From Balanoglossus misakiensis (lineage: Eukaryota; Hemichordata): a DNA stretch of 64,000 nucleotides. This document shows positions 25,601 to 38,821 of this stretch, in pieces; the first letter of the stretch is position 1, and each line of letters opens with the position of its first letter. The stretch covers positions 620,001-684,000 of the forward strand of contig CM082577.2 in assembly GCA_040954595.2 (NCBI GenBank), in the 5' to 3' direction. A model generated the notes under the pieces. That model saw only the letters and a list, made by a program, of their open reading frames with translations. It was not told the DNA's origin and made no database searches. Both the position numbers and the translations under genes were made by a program.

Positions 25601-25984
25601 GTAACATATCATCTCTTCAAACTCTTACTACACTGAGTTGTCGACCTTTTTACCCACAGTGCAATTATTATAATATGATTTGACCCCCTAGCACGAAGAA
25701 TGTGGAATAAGACGGCTTTGGTGTGTTTTCAATTTATTACAGGTCACACTTCTCCAACCATCACTTGTCCGGATGACGTCAACGTAAACGGCAACAACGC
25801 AGGCGCGGTTGTTACCTGGACTGATCCAATCGGAACAGATAGCTCTGGAACCGCCATTGATGTCACGTGCTCTCATACAAGTGGTTCACGGTTCCCGCCA
25901 GGTGTTACCAGCGTGACCTGCTCGACCTTTGACCCTTCCTCCAACTGTGCCTCCTGCTCGTTCTCCGTCATTGTTACAATATAA
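22613..25984 (+). CDS. Secreted animal haem peroxidase with C-terminal HYR domain
   Basis: Member of the myeloperoxidase/thyroid peroxidase/peroxidasin superfamily. Five exons: 22613-22670, 22998-23270, 23380-25003, 25158-25372 and 25743-25984; 803 residues. A signal peptide covers about residues 1-20. The catalytic domain begins near 140 (CKYSKYRTANGVCNN). Distal motif GQFLDHDLDLTP has Asp232 and His233. The distal Arg381 and haem-ester Glu384 are in DVRSNEQ; the MPO-specific Met after that Glu is Gln, as in peroxidasin. Proximal His478 is in FRFGHG, and NIQRGRDHGLPSYYWWRKRC is intact. All key residues for activity are present. After the peroxidase end (VWTQTVG) a separate exon encodes one HYR module (about 726-803, PTITCPDDVNVN to CSFSVIVTI). 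N-terminal Ig/LRR modules of peroxidasin are absent. AATAAA at 26284-26289. Confidence 0.93.
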
Positions 25985-26705
25985 CCACATATAAAGTTTT
26001 TCCTAGCTTTAATATTGGTAACATCTTACGTTAATGCTGCTATACTGTTTGTGATACACAAAAAGGTATTTTGGATTTTTGGCATTACAATGACTACTCC
26101 CTTCGGTATTCTCTATCATGAGATCTTACAATATTATTGCATTTATCAATACTCTTTGCCATGTTATCTGTTTTTTTTTTAATTTTGGGATAAGGGTTCA
26201 TTGCAAAACATATTATTATGTTATTGTTACATTCAGCAATACTGTTTGTGACTTTTATGTATGACTACTGCGTATTGCATTAAAATAAAGTGGTTCGGTA
26301 TAGCAAAGTTATCTCAGTCTCTTGTGTGGTATTATATTTTGGGGTTATTACAATAAAGTCGGAATAAATCTCAACATTTACTGAATTTGCATAAATATTG
26401 TGTATGCTTCCGTCTTCCAGCCATTGTTGTTGTGTCATTGTTTTACTCTACAGTCTGGGCCAATGCGTAGTCGTGAATGCACCTGTCCCATTTAAAGGTC
26501 AATATTTGTTGACGTGGGCATTTGCAAAGACCCGTTGGCTATGCAAATGAGATAAAAGAGAAACAAAAGATCGGCGTGCTTACCGATTAATATATGCACC
26601 GACCGAGTTATTCAAAACAGAATGTACTGTGACCCTGTCAATTGACAAAGTACTGTGAGTGTGACCCGGTCAGTTCGGCGCGTTCTGTCTGGGTTAAAAT
26701 CCAAC
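25985..26705. other. Peroxidase 3' UTR and P450 promoter gap
   Basis: The peroxidase AATAAA is at 26284-26289. The remaining ~400 bases lead to the P450 start; no clear TATA box or other gene is seen. Confidence 0.4.
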
Positions 26706-29700
26706 ATGGCATTATTGAGAATTGTATCATCCAGAATTCGGCCGCGCTATTGCATTTCACGGATCTCGTCTACTGATAGAGTGCGCCAGTGTCGTTCGTC
26801 ACTGTTGAATTACAGTTTGGCAGCTCAACACCAAGATCAACAACAGAGTGGCAACATAAAACCATTCAGCGAGATTCCAGGAGATGGTTCAGACAGTTTT
26901 GTAGGGAGACTCTCCTACGCTTTGAAAGGTTGGCGAAAACGCGACCAAGAAAAGAAACCATGGGACACGTACAATGATCGGGAGAGAAAATATGGCAGTC
27001 TGTATAAGAGAGTCTTCGGAAATATGGCGATTGTGTACATATCCGACCCGAAAGATATCGAATATGTGTGTAAGAATGAAGGCAGATATCCAAGAAGATT
27101 TGACCAGCAATTTAACCTTGCTCGCCCTTGGCAGATGTATAAAAGAAAACGAAACCTTCCTTTTGGGCTTCTCACTTCGTAAGTAAAATATAAATATACT
27201 CTCAGGGCATTTTATTACACACACACATCACTCACTCACACACATATTTAGTTATCACATACATGTAGTACACGGATTTCCAATATTTTCAGCAATCAAA
27301 ATAAAAGCAGGCGAATAGTGCAAAGGTTATTGTGTTTGTCGTACTTCTGGTGTCAATAGCCAGAACTAATATCCGGGTACTTTTAAAAAATACAAAATGT
27401 ACCTCTTGAGGGCGCTTGTCATATTCATCAGTACTATCCAATTCAATGGTTACACGTCTTACAGGGATGATCTTGATTGGTTCCGTGGAAGGACAAATTT
27501 TAACAAGAAGATGATGAGGCCAATAGAGATGTCAAGATACGCTGAAGTTGTAAATGACACCATAAGCGATCTTCACAAAGAGATTCGTCGAGTTCGACAG
27601 GCTGATAATATGGTGGCCGATTTTCAATTGTTAGCAAATTTATGGACTGTTGAATGTAAGTAGGTGATATTAGTCGTGTAAATCGAAAATGATGACTAAC
27701 AGCACAAATGCTGTCACATTGACAGATAGGCATATATCAGTTTATATTTTTAAAATTAAAAATCCGAAGAAATAAATAAAGAAATAGGGGTCACAGCCTT
27801 ATAAGATACTTCTGACTTGCGTTTTACGTCAATACTGTTTTTTCTTCATAGCCGTTACAGCGATCTTATTCGACAAGCGACTTCATTTACTTGAAGCAAA
27901 TCCACCAGAAGAAGCCCTTAGATTCATTGGAGGGGTGCAGGATATATTGCAGACATCACCAGTCTTATTAAAGGTTCCTGCAAAGGTGCACGCTGCTTTT
28001 AGAACAACGATTTGGATGAGGCATGTCAGAGGCTGGGATGTGGTTTTCAAGAACGGTAAGGGTCTGGATAGAAAGTACGAGAGAGAGGGGGTGGTTTTCA
28101 AGCACGGTAAGACCGATATAAAAATTCGTTTGAACGTTGTTTCGACATTAAAAGGCAAGTTTCGGCAAATCGTGAAAATATTCGGTTACGTTGAATCTTT
28201 CCTATATGTACAGGTTATCACACATTCGACGTGAAATTATTACTGAGTATTTTCGAATTTCCATTACGGACATTGTATGTCCGCGACTACCATTGACATT
28301 GCATTGCTTCGTCTTCACTTTTTGTATGTCTTTTCTGACTGATGGCGTATCTCACGCCAAAACCTTTTCCTTGACTTTTCAACTACAACTGTCACTGTAA
28401 ATTACTGTGATCTTTATGTATTTAACGCTTCATGATTTCCACAGGAATCCAGAGCATCCAGGAAAAATATTCCCGACTCCAGTCACTGAAAGAGAAAGGA
28501 GAGCTACCTAGTCAAGAAGATTCGGATATCATTGATCATCTGTTGCTCTATGGGGATTTATCAATGGATGAAATCTATTCAAACATGTCTGAAATACTTA
28601 TTGGATCTGCTGATACGGTATATTAACATCCACGGGTTATACTAAATGTGGGCCCATAGATTTACTGGTGCGAGACAAGCAGAATCTTCTTCTTTTTTTC
28701 AGAAGAGGGACGTGACATGAAAGTTGTCGACACTTCAGTTATCACATTACGGTAGCTTGTGAGGTTCGTGTGGTTGTTTCATTCAAAATTCGTTTGACCG
28801 GGCGTGTACAGAGTGAAAGTTGTTTGCGACTGTTTACTTTGTCTCTCATGACGAACCTTTTTGTCCATTTTTTTTACGAAATGTTTGCACAAAGACTGTA
28901 AGTGCAGTACAATGGGCAATCTACAATCTTGCACTGAACCCAGAAAAACAGGAGATACTTCACGACGAAGTACGCAGAGCTGTTCTTCAGGGAGAAGTGG
29001 TTTCTTACAAGCATATCAAAAAGATACCATACGTCACAGCTGTCATCAAGGAAACAATGAGGTAAACATTATGGGTCTGATGATGATAATAATGGTGGCG
29101 GTGATGATGTTGGAAATCTTGGATGAAGATAAATGAAGTAATAAATAAAGATAGCTGTTTGCTAACATTTTGATCGTTTATTTCTGCTTTCAACAGATTG
29201 TTTCCTTTACTTCCTGGTACCACTCGTGTATTGGACAGCGACATAACGATTCAAGGCTACAACATTCCCGCTGGGGTAAGTTGTTTCTGTTCATAATGAT
29301 GAATCACCTACATTTCAGTAACGATATCAATTTTTTGGTTAACATAGTTATATACCGTTGTTGCTTGGAGAAAAACAAAGTACGCAAGGACGCCTGCCCG
29401 TTTTAATGTGAAGTTGACAGAAACACAGAAAAGGAACACCATTTTGATCATGGAATTTTCTTTCTCAAACTTTACAGACTCCGATCTTCATGTTGTTCCG
29501 TCAGACAAGTAGGAACCCCGCATACTTCCCAGAACCCTTAGCGTTCAAGCCGGAAAGATGGTTGAGGGGTGAAAAGGTTCCCGCCTTCACTACCATGCCT
29601 TTCGGTTTTGGACCAAGAATGTGTGTTGGTAAGAAAACTTTGCTGCCTTAACCACGTAAACGTTTATTTCATAATTGCCTGTTATAACAATAAAAAAACA

Positions 29701-30322
29701 CAAAATGACCATAAAATCAATAAAGTCTTTCCTGTTATTTTTCAGGAAAACGGATCGCTTTTTTGAAACTTCAGCTCCTTCTTGCCAGGGTAAGTAGACA
29801 TTTTAAGATGTAAATTATTTACAGTCTTGTTCGAAACAACTGCCATGAGCATGCGCAAGAGGAGGATCATTTTTGGTCTTGTTTTGATCGACTTCTATAT
29901 TCAGTCCCAGAAGGCATTCGGTCCAGTGGCAAAGGTAACAAACTCACCGGCAGTGAGAGGATTGTGAGTTTGAGACCAATGTATGGCCGTGGTGTAGTGC
30001 CTTACTTGCAGATTGAGTGAGGCACTTCACTCTCGTTGCTTCTCCATTACCCAAAGGAAGTATGTACCTCATCTTGTAATTGGAATCTCTCTAGTTGGAT
30101 GAGGAATAGAATAAATAAAAAAAGTTTTGCTTCATTTAACATTACCAGTAACAATAGGTTTAGATTTGCTCAGCAAAGCACATAATATAACGGATACATG
30201 CTATCTTAACTTTACAGCTATCCCAAGATTTCTTCATTGAAAAGACAGAAAATATTGAACCAACTCTAGAAATGGTAACATTGCCGGACAAACCTCTTAA
30301 CCCAAGATTTATCGACAGGTAA
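26706..30322 (+). CDS. Mitochondrial-clan cytochrome P450 (CYP27/CYP24-like)
   Basis: Haem-thiolate monooxygenase, probably of the mitochondrial inner membrane; its substrate (sterol, secosteroid or other) cannot be told. Nine exons: 26706-27178, 27465-27655, 27852-28055, 28445-28617, 28895-29061, 29197-29275, 29478-29628, 29746-29789 and 30218-30322. Phases agree; 528 residues. The Arg/Ser-rich N-terminus without Asp or Glu ([16 protein letters not shown]) looks like a mitochondrial targeting peptide. Key sites: helix I GSADTT near 343-348, helix K KETMR (Glu400, Arg403), and the haem loop [10 protein letters not shown] with Cys478, followed by [14 protein letters not shown] as in CYP27-type enzymes. 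An in-frame upstream extension exists but lacks an ATG. A duplicated donor after exon 3 could add 17 residues (see findings). Confidence 0.93.
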
Positions 30323-31523
30323 TCTCCGTGTGTACAACTAAAGAGCTACGTTCCCACATTTACAAAAATATAGCGCACAGAAAAAAACACATAAAATAAC
30401 AATCTTTGACAGGATTCAAAATTGTTAAAGTATATGTTGATTACAAGGAAACTCAGAAACGGAAACCATCGCAGAATAATCTGCGTGTGCGCACGCAGCA
30501 GGGAAGAAATACTCACGTGCAACCAACATTCGTAATCATAGAACATTTTTATACGAGCATCGAAATAATTATATGGCAGTAAGCTTTGGGTAATTATTTT
30601 TCTATTCCCTAGTATTTTGGCATTTATTTCCATGGAGAACAATAAATATGTAGATGCTTTGGCCATAGGCAACGTTTTATGAAATAGATAAATCCCCAAA
30701 ACATCTCGATGTGCATGTACCGAATGAAAACACGCACGTTTCATTTTCTAATCAGAAGCTGAGCAATTTGCCGGCGATGCTATTTAACTAGGGAAATTTA
30801 CGGCTGTATATCGAATAGATGGAATAAAACACAAGCATTTCTCGTTGAAACGAAATACGGTGAATTATTCATCCCCAGGTAATAAGAATTTTCTTCCGTT
30901 CATGTATATTTCATAGCGTGTATTGTTTATGATTCGTTGGGTATTGTTAAAGCAGCGTTCCTTGGAGACTCAAGTTTGTTGATTACAGCGAAAATTAGAT
31001 TTCCATTTTCATTACGTCGCACGCCACTTTGGACGCTGGAAACGAATAGGAAATGAGATTCGAGTTGGCATTCCCCGGAATTAGCTGGCGCATTACTCTA
31101 TGGCAATTTCATGCAATTATCGTGCTTCTATTACTTTTCTTTAGTCTCAATGCCCTTTACTCAAGCACCGTGTCAGCGATTTACAATACTTGTGCAAATT
31201 AACTGTCTAACAAGGCAATAGTCTCTTTTAATACACGTCGATTACCGAACGCCGTGTAGCTATCGGCGATTTGTGTTCGGAATCGTTTCCAAAATATGTG
31301 GGCATGTCCCCGTGATCGTCTGCAACTGGCCACGCGTGACGAATGCGTTTCACCAACCCGAGGAGAAAGAACTTAAAAGTGAGCGGGCGGTTGGCATTTG
31401 CATTTTGGACAAGAGGCGTGGTCGCTACACTCAAACCTATCCGAACAATCCTGTAGGCTGTTCAGAGGCTCAGCTCAAACGCTACACTGAAACTTTGAAA
31501 CATACAACGGGCGCCTAACCAAG
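30323..31523. other. Gap between P450 and C16orf89-like gene
   Basis: P450 3' UTR with AATAAA at 30641-30646, then about 900 bases upstream of the next gene, including its promoter. A 132-codon minus-strand frame at 30346-30744 has no recognisable content. Confidence 0.4.
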
Positions 31524-34500
31524 ATGCTACCCGCGACATTGTCTTTGATTGTCCTGTCTTTGCTGGTCCGGTCATCAGCAATTTCTGCGACCGATCTATC
31601 GACCGACCAAGAATACGAAGATATACTCATCAGTATTTTAGACTCTTTGGATAAAAGTGTGAATTACTTGAGCGGTCAGTACAAAGACGTGAACGCCGAT
31701 GCTGTTCTGGGTCTGCGAATGGCTGAAGGTAATCCTCAGCTTTTTTTCTTCTGTTCTTTTCTATGACTTTGCAATTTTATTATTCCATATTTAATGCACT
31801 TCTATTTTCTGGGCGACCGTTATTCCACTTTATATCGACAGTATCAGACATCGTCAAACTTTTTATAGAATTTTATTAACCCCTAAACTTATTTTAAAGA
31901 TGCCGCTTTAACGCCTCGAGACGTACATAACCACATAGTTTCCTGACCGATAGAACTTGCATTTATAAGGAGTTGCTTTCTACAGAATTTTTGCAGTTAC
32001 GAACTTTATTTTGTGAATACGTTATATAGGCTTTCGTACATTTCGATATTTTGCCAGAAACAGGTCAGTTTCGTCTCAGGTTTCGCTAAAAACATTGAGT
32101 TTTTTCTTCTAGGTTTAAATTATGTTCAAATCTACAATTTTATCATAAAAGAAAAAAATATTATAGTGTTAGGTATTTATTACAGACTCATGTGACACAC
32201 TGAAATATTACTGATAGTAACAAACTATCGGCGAATTTACGTTGGCAGCGTTGTAGCAGGATTCGATGATAAGTTTGAATGCAATATAGGTTGTTTTAAA
32301 CTTGCACAAATTGTACCAAAATTGGCAGGTTTACCCACGCAGTGTGTATTTGACATTATATGGTGTGGCAAGGGAACGCGGGTACTTAGATTCATGACAG
32401 TGATAATTGGTGTTCATGCTTTAACGGTGAACATTTTAATAAGATAAAAAAGCTAAATCTTTCTCAGGCGCTCCTCCTCTGTTTGCGACTCGGTTTGTGG
32501 CGATACCATCTTGACTGCTCTACAATCGCACCTCTGGAAATCAAAGAAAAATGTCAAAAAGATGTCAAAAAACAGCGAGAAGCGTCTTGTGTTAAATGTC
32601 ATAGAAATGACCTATCGGATGACTTCGTTTTCAGAAGAAATAGCTTCGCAAAAACATTAGGGGAAAAACTTTTGAGAGAACCTCGCAAAGATGACTTGTC
32701 CGAGTCTCTGCAACGAACGTTGTGTCGGCACATCGACAATCTACACTCAAAACACATCTGCTCAATTTCTAGCGTCTATATCTTCCCGTGGGCAATTCGT
32801 CTTTAATGCGGCGTTTCTACGATGAGAGATTGCCGAGTTTCGATTAGGACATGGTGATTTATGCGTTTATCCTCAACGGGCCTAGATGGGGTGCCGCAGG
32901 CAGTGTCATCCCACGTTTGTAGAGATGACCACAAGAGACACATTTGAACTTCAATTAGTAGAACGTAGACAGGAAGATTGCGAACATCCAAACATGAAGA
33001 AAACGACCAGTTTGAGTAATCCGGGACTTTAGTTTCTAACATGTGGATTTTCTGGTGGGGGGGGGGGGGGTGTCTGTACCACAAAAGACATGTAAAGGCA
33101 ACATACATGTAGTTCAGTAATCAGAAGTGGGATTTAAACGTACAATAAACTGTGTGGGGGTATACGGCTACGTCATTCCCCATATGAATGTTCGATGGAT
33201 GGATGGAAAGTAGTGTTACGATTGTACTACGAATGCATATAATTTAAATATCAGTGGTGGATGAACAATAAGGGTGTACGTCATTAACATAGCGTTAGCT
33301 GTAGTAGCCGAACACCTGTGTATTTTGAATATTACGTTAGGCTTTTTGATTTTTGACTCTCGGCAACGTCAGTCAAGTGGCGTGAGCCGACCAGAAAACA
33401 GACAAGTTGAGCTCGGCCATGAGCGACGGGGACTGGAATCTTGTAATCCACGTGGGAGCTCGGTGTTGAAGTTCAGCATGTCGGGTATGTCCTGTTGGTT
33501 TGAATTCAGCGTTGCTCTCGGACTTAAAATGCATGTCTACGCCAGCAACCGTGAGTGAAGTGAACCTGTTACTTTCTTCTGAGAGGACTTCAGGAAAGAA
33601 CTGTGTGAGAAAGCAGCACGCCAGCGTGAACCATCGTCGGGTCGGTGCGGAGAACTCACGGAACACTGAATTATCGCGTCCGCTCACGACGTGTGTAATA
33701 TTACCACGGAACTGATACAAGTTTCTTGAGGACATTACAATATTTCAGTAAGAACCCTAGTAACATTTAAGTTTCAGTGCTTGTACTATGATATTATTTT
33801 TCTTCCTGTGACAAATAGATTCGCAGTGAAACATATAACTTTGGGTGTACTGTGTATCATTGTTGTTGCTGTCTGGGTGTTTGTGTTGCGAGTTTTTGGT
33901 TCGTAACAGTAGAAAAGACACTCCGTTTAAGGATAAATAGTAAACTTTCTTTCTTCAAGGATTTCTTCTACAATGAGCGTGGCATACAAGACTCAAGACG
34001 TTCATCACTTTGGTCGATTTGTCTAGCAACTTGATGTTGCAGGCGCATCAATATCGTCTGCCCCACACAGTTCAAATAAGCCTCGACATGCACTCGATGC
34101 ACATCGGTGTTTGGGGATGAGGATAGAATCAAATCGATTTGCGCGATGGACGCAAGCTGGAAGCCCAGCATACAATGGCCAGGGGGTTGGAAATCAGCAG
34201 GTAATTACATGTCACGAAAATAAGTCAACGAATAAGATTTGAATGATCACAACGAGAAAACAAGAGACGCTCTCTGACATACAACTCGAGTTCATCAGCT
34301 CGAGAACTTGATAGGTTTTGATTAGAATTTTGTCGGGAGACATCTGGGGTTAGGAGTATGTTCACGTGTGGTCAGTCCTGCTCTCGGCTTTAATCGCAAT
34401 GATTTGAACGGGCAAACATGCATCAAATGACCGTCGTATGCGAAAAACTTCGATGAACTTCGAAGTAAATTTAAGAGAAAAGGGTCAAAGGTGACGAACG

Positions 34501-37500
34501 TCATCTGTCCGGCTTTTTCACATCTTAATTTTCCACTCAAATTTGAATGGCAGACTTTAAGTCTGTTTGCCAATAACGTAGATTAAGCGAATGAATTTCA
34601 CATCAACATGGCGCGAACTCTGTCTCGCCTACACGCGAATCTCGCCCGGAGAGATGACTTCGGCCCATACGTTATTCGGTAATCACTGACATCATTCACA
34701 ATTGCGTGCATTAAGGTTGGCTACAGTCCTGACGACAGTCAGAATTTTGTTTGCTCTCAAATTGTCGCAACTCCGAGTAGTCCGTTTAGTGACACGTTGA
34801 ATAAACATAAAACTCACATACAGGTGCTGCATGGCTTGAGGAAAGTAATTGTAAACCTATGCTGGTTAGCACTGCTGTGCGTCTTGCCGACATGAGCGAT
34901 TGTCGTGACGTCGCTGATTCGGAATTTCAAATCGACCATCGACGCTTTTAAAAACATGGCAGTGTCAAAGTTCCACAGAAACAGCTGATAATATCGTTGC
35001 CACACTCAAGAACTTTACGTCAAAGAGAAGTTCCGAGCGAAACTTGTCACAGGAATCTACATTCGCACAACTTCTCCTGATATCACAGGTGCCAACAGCC
35101 ACGGTTATTCACTCCCATTTGCAGAGTGTCCTAACAATTTATTGCCTGTTTTCCATGGCAATGTTAAAAGTGTGACACATATACTTTCGGATCTGAAATG
35201 CGCTTTCACGTAGATACGGACATGGATGAGCCCATTCAAAATAAAATTGAAAATAAATACAAAATTACAGAAAAAAGTTGCATAGTTTCCATCTTGTGAG
35301 ATATGTTCGGATAAACCGTCACAGAAACAACTTAATCTTTAAAATATCATAACATAGACGATAACGATATGCATTTAGAGTCCATCGACCAACTGCTAAA
35401 GGTCCCAACACGCCGATGGGACGGTCCGTTGCTGATTAGGCCTCTGCGGTGAACACGTGATATTAAGCAATCAGGGTGTCTGCAGGGACGGGATCATTTG
35501 TAATGATTTAGAAAAATAGCGGACAGGCAAATCAATTGTTATGTTATCAAATATTTGAAGCAGAATAAATCACACTCTCTGGGCATCATCTTTCCACGCC
35601 GTGGATGCACGTGTGTCGGTTCCTAAAATGTGTTGTTATCACACTTTCCTTTCCCCCCACAAAGTGATTGAAGTGTGAATTATCGCCACCTGTCTGTGTT
35701 TGATAAGTTCGGCTATGCTGTGCAATTACCTTCAATTTGAGGTTAATTTTTGTGGTTTTTTACTCTGATGTTAGTAATACATGTGCAGATTAGAGGTGGA
35801 ATGAAAAGTTTCGAGATCGCTGGCACGCGTGTGCTCCGGTGTTTGCGGCTTATGGCTCAGAGTTGTTTTGGTGTATTGTTTTTCGTGGTTAAAACCTAAT
35901 TGTTGACCCGTCTCAGAAATGCTAAACTATTCCGGACCCACACTAATTTCTGAGGTAAATTATACCCTCTTTGGTCAAATTTGGTCTATGCGTGATGGCG
36001 GTGGTCAACCTGACATCACACCAATGCGTTGCGATTAAAAATCTCTACATGTAAGGATTACTGCGACAAAATAATGAAATCTAAATTGAAGTAAGTGAAG
36101 GACAATTAACGTTAACTTTTATACTTGGAAACTCAATTATCTAAAATAGACACTTTGAATCGAGTTCGTGATTTGAAAGTGTGTGTGACCACGCCGCGAC
36201 ACCTGCATGTAACCATGCATTGCGTGTTCATTGGACTAGTGTATTAAAGGCCAACGGCTGGTTTCGATTCATTAAATTGAGGACGGACCAATCAAGGCAA
36301 TTTAGTCAGGTGGCTTTTGATGCTCCATTAGCAATTGCAACTTGGGTTTTATCGATTACTTTAAACGATCTAGGCGATACTTAATGTTCACTTAAACGTT
36401 ATCCAGCGTTAATTGGGTGCCAGTCCGCACACATTTCGGATGGTGCTTTAAAGGCGGTGAATCAAAACGCATTCTCTCAGTGATTCGCCATGGACACTGG
36501 CAAAAAATTCAACACTAAATGTATCATTATACGCAAATTTATACTTTTCCAGTTTCAATACACTTGGGAGTTAAACTCCTTTTCTTGAAGTTCATGGCCC
36601 CTGAAATACGCATAAGTAAGTGCCGTGTTTAGAATACATGTTTGAATTCATAAGGTTCTTCCTTTTGAATGAATGTCAGTGTTCATACACAGAGACCTTT
36701 AACCCATAGGAACTACAGAAAACCACGGAGACAAGAGGATAGAGGGCCTATTGGTCCTTAGCAAATTAAAACTGTTGTTGATATTTTGCTTTCCGTCTTT
36801 TACAGGTCAACTTGGCGTACTCCTGAATAGAATAGAAAACGACAAATTCATACCTCCAATACATCAAAGCACGTTTGAGAAAATTCAACTCATCCATGAA
36901 AAGATGGCGTTTCTAGGCGACGCTATTTTGCCCGAACTGATGACCTCTGACCCCGAACAAGCGCTATGTGAGTATATGTTGACGAGGTTAAGCTCGAGTC
37001 TCTCGGAGTTACCCCTTCAAAAGCCCCCACTTGTCTCTCAAGATGTTCCCACCCACACCAAAACGATTTTCTCTCAAGAATTTAGGTTCTGTTATTGCAC
37101 AGCCAGCATACTACTTAAACCTCAACAACAACCATTTACGTCACAAATACTCAAGGTGTATTAAAAGTCGAACGTTAGACAGTTTTCGTGATTGAGGAGT
37201 AGAAGCAGAAATTGCATTTGATACACACAGAGCAAAATCATTAAATGAAATCGCTGGAGCAGAACGTTATCGCGTCGCTTCTCACCAATAAATCATTGCG
37301 GAACTGCGGCAGATATGATATCATTTAATAAAGCTTACGAAAATGTTCTGCTAGTCCTTAAACATTTCATCTCATTATTCCCATTTTTTGTTCAAGCGAA
37401 AATACAAAAACGGGACATTCAAATCCGTGACACGCTTCTGTATTGTTCGGAAGAACTGTAAAAAGCCATGAATATTTCATGTAGTTAAATGGCAACTTGA

Positions 37501-38787
37501 TCAGATTTGGATCGTAACGGTTTGGATGATTTCCCACTTGACTAGAAGTGAAAACAACACGTCTTAGTGTCAGGATGTAGCATGCGGGGAAATTAGAAAG
37601 TGATTTTGGCTTTCAAGGTGAAGGATTAATACATAATAGAAAATTGGAATAATTAAGCTCGCGAATGTAATATTTTGTTGTGAGTATGAAGTGAATATGT
37701 GATTGTGTCTTCATCAGATCTGAGCAAGACCTTGCGCAAGGGATTTTGGGAAATCCATTCCCCGAGTAGGAAGGTCGACAGAAGTCTTACTGTAGAATCT
37801 ATCGTCAGTGGGGAGTTCTTGGACGAGGATGCAACGGACGCTTGTGTGAGAGAACTACTGGGAACGAGGTTGGTATATCCTACGTCTCTCGACACTTCCA
37901 TATGATAACTACTAACGTTTTGTGATGAATACGGTTGTTTATAAAATAAGCGCGTGATCTCCTCTTCCACGTAATCAATTATTTTTAAATCATCAAGGTC
38001 CACTGGGGGCGCTGTATGATGACGAAAACTTACATGAAATATTGCAGGACTTTTCAACTATTTCTCGCGAAGATTTATTGTGACTATCTTGTCGATAATT
38101 TTAAAACTGAACTTTTTGATCGTCTTTTATGAAAAATACGATTTCTGAAGACTAACTTTCACCTGTCTACAATTTTCCCAAACAGCGCCGATGGTTCACC
38201 ACCGTGTACTATATCTGACACTTGCATCAAGGTGATGACGACACCTGGATATAGAATGTACACCCTAGCTCACCAAGTATTCTACCTGGAAGTGGCTCAA
38301 CAGGTCAGAGGTCAACCCTAGCATACTTGAAATAATGTTAATGGTCCAAAGTATTTTTTTTTTTTGGGAAAATGGAAGATTTTCTGTGAAATTTATCCTT
38401 GAAATTCCTGAGTATGCTGTTACACCCAAGGTGTTTGGTTTTCCTTAATCCGGAGTATTGCAGCACTTTCCACTACAATTTTAGAAGAAGTTTTGTTATC
38501 AATTTGTAGAATGGAATTGATACCACCGACTCCATATCGATTACTTTAAATAATTTTGTCTATCTTTCATTTCCGACATCGACAGGCCGGGTGTGCCCTG
38601 GAAACTGTTCTACGCATGCGTGAGGATGGCATCGACGTTGATCCCAATGTCATGATGAACACTTTCTGTACAAATATGTTGAATGAAGCTGAGGGTATTG
38701 CCAAAGATGGATATCCAAGTGAAAAGCAAGATTTGTTCATGGAACAAGGTAAGCTGTCAGACTAACCATGGATAAAGAAATACATGA

Positions 38788-38821
<34 letters not shown>

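Noticed and set aside
32468-32806. Plus-strand open frame after a good acceptor-like TTTCTCAG, 113 codons
   Set aside because: Its phase does not fit exon 1 of the C16orf89-like gene, the family sequence continues instead at 36806, and no donor or known domain is seen.
33373-33735. Minus-strand 120-codon frame in the same intron
   Set aside because: No recognisable domain, no splice or poly(A) support; length is within chance for a GC-richer patch.
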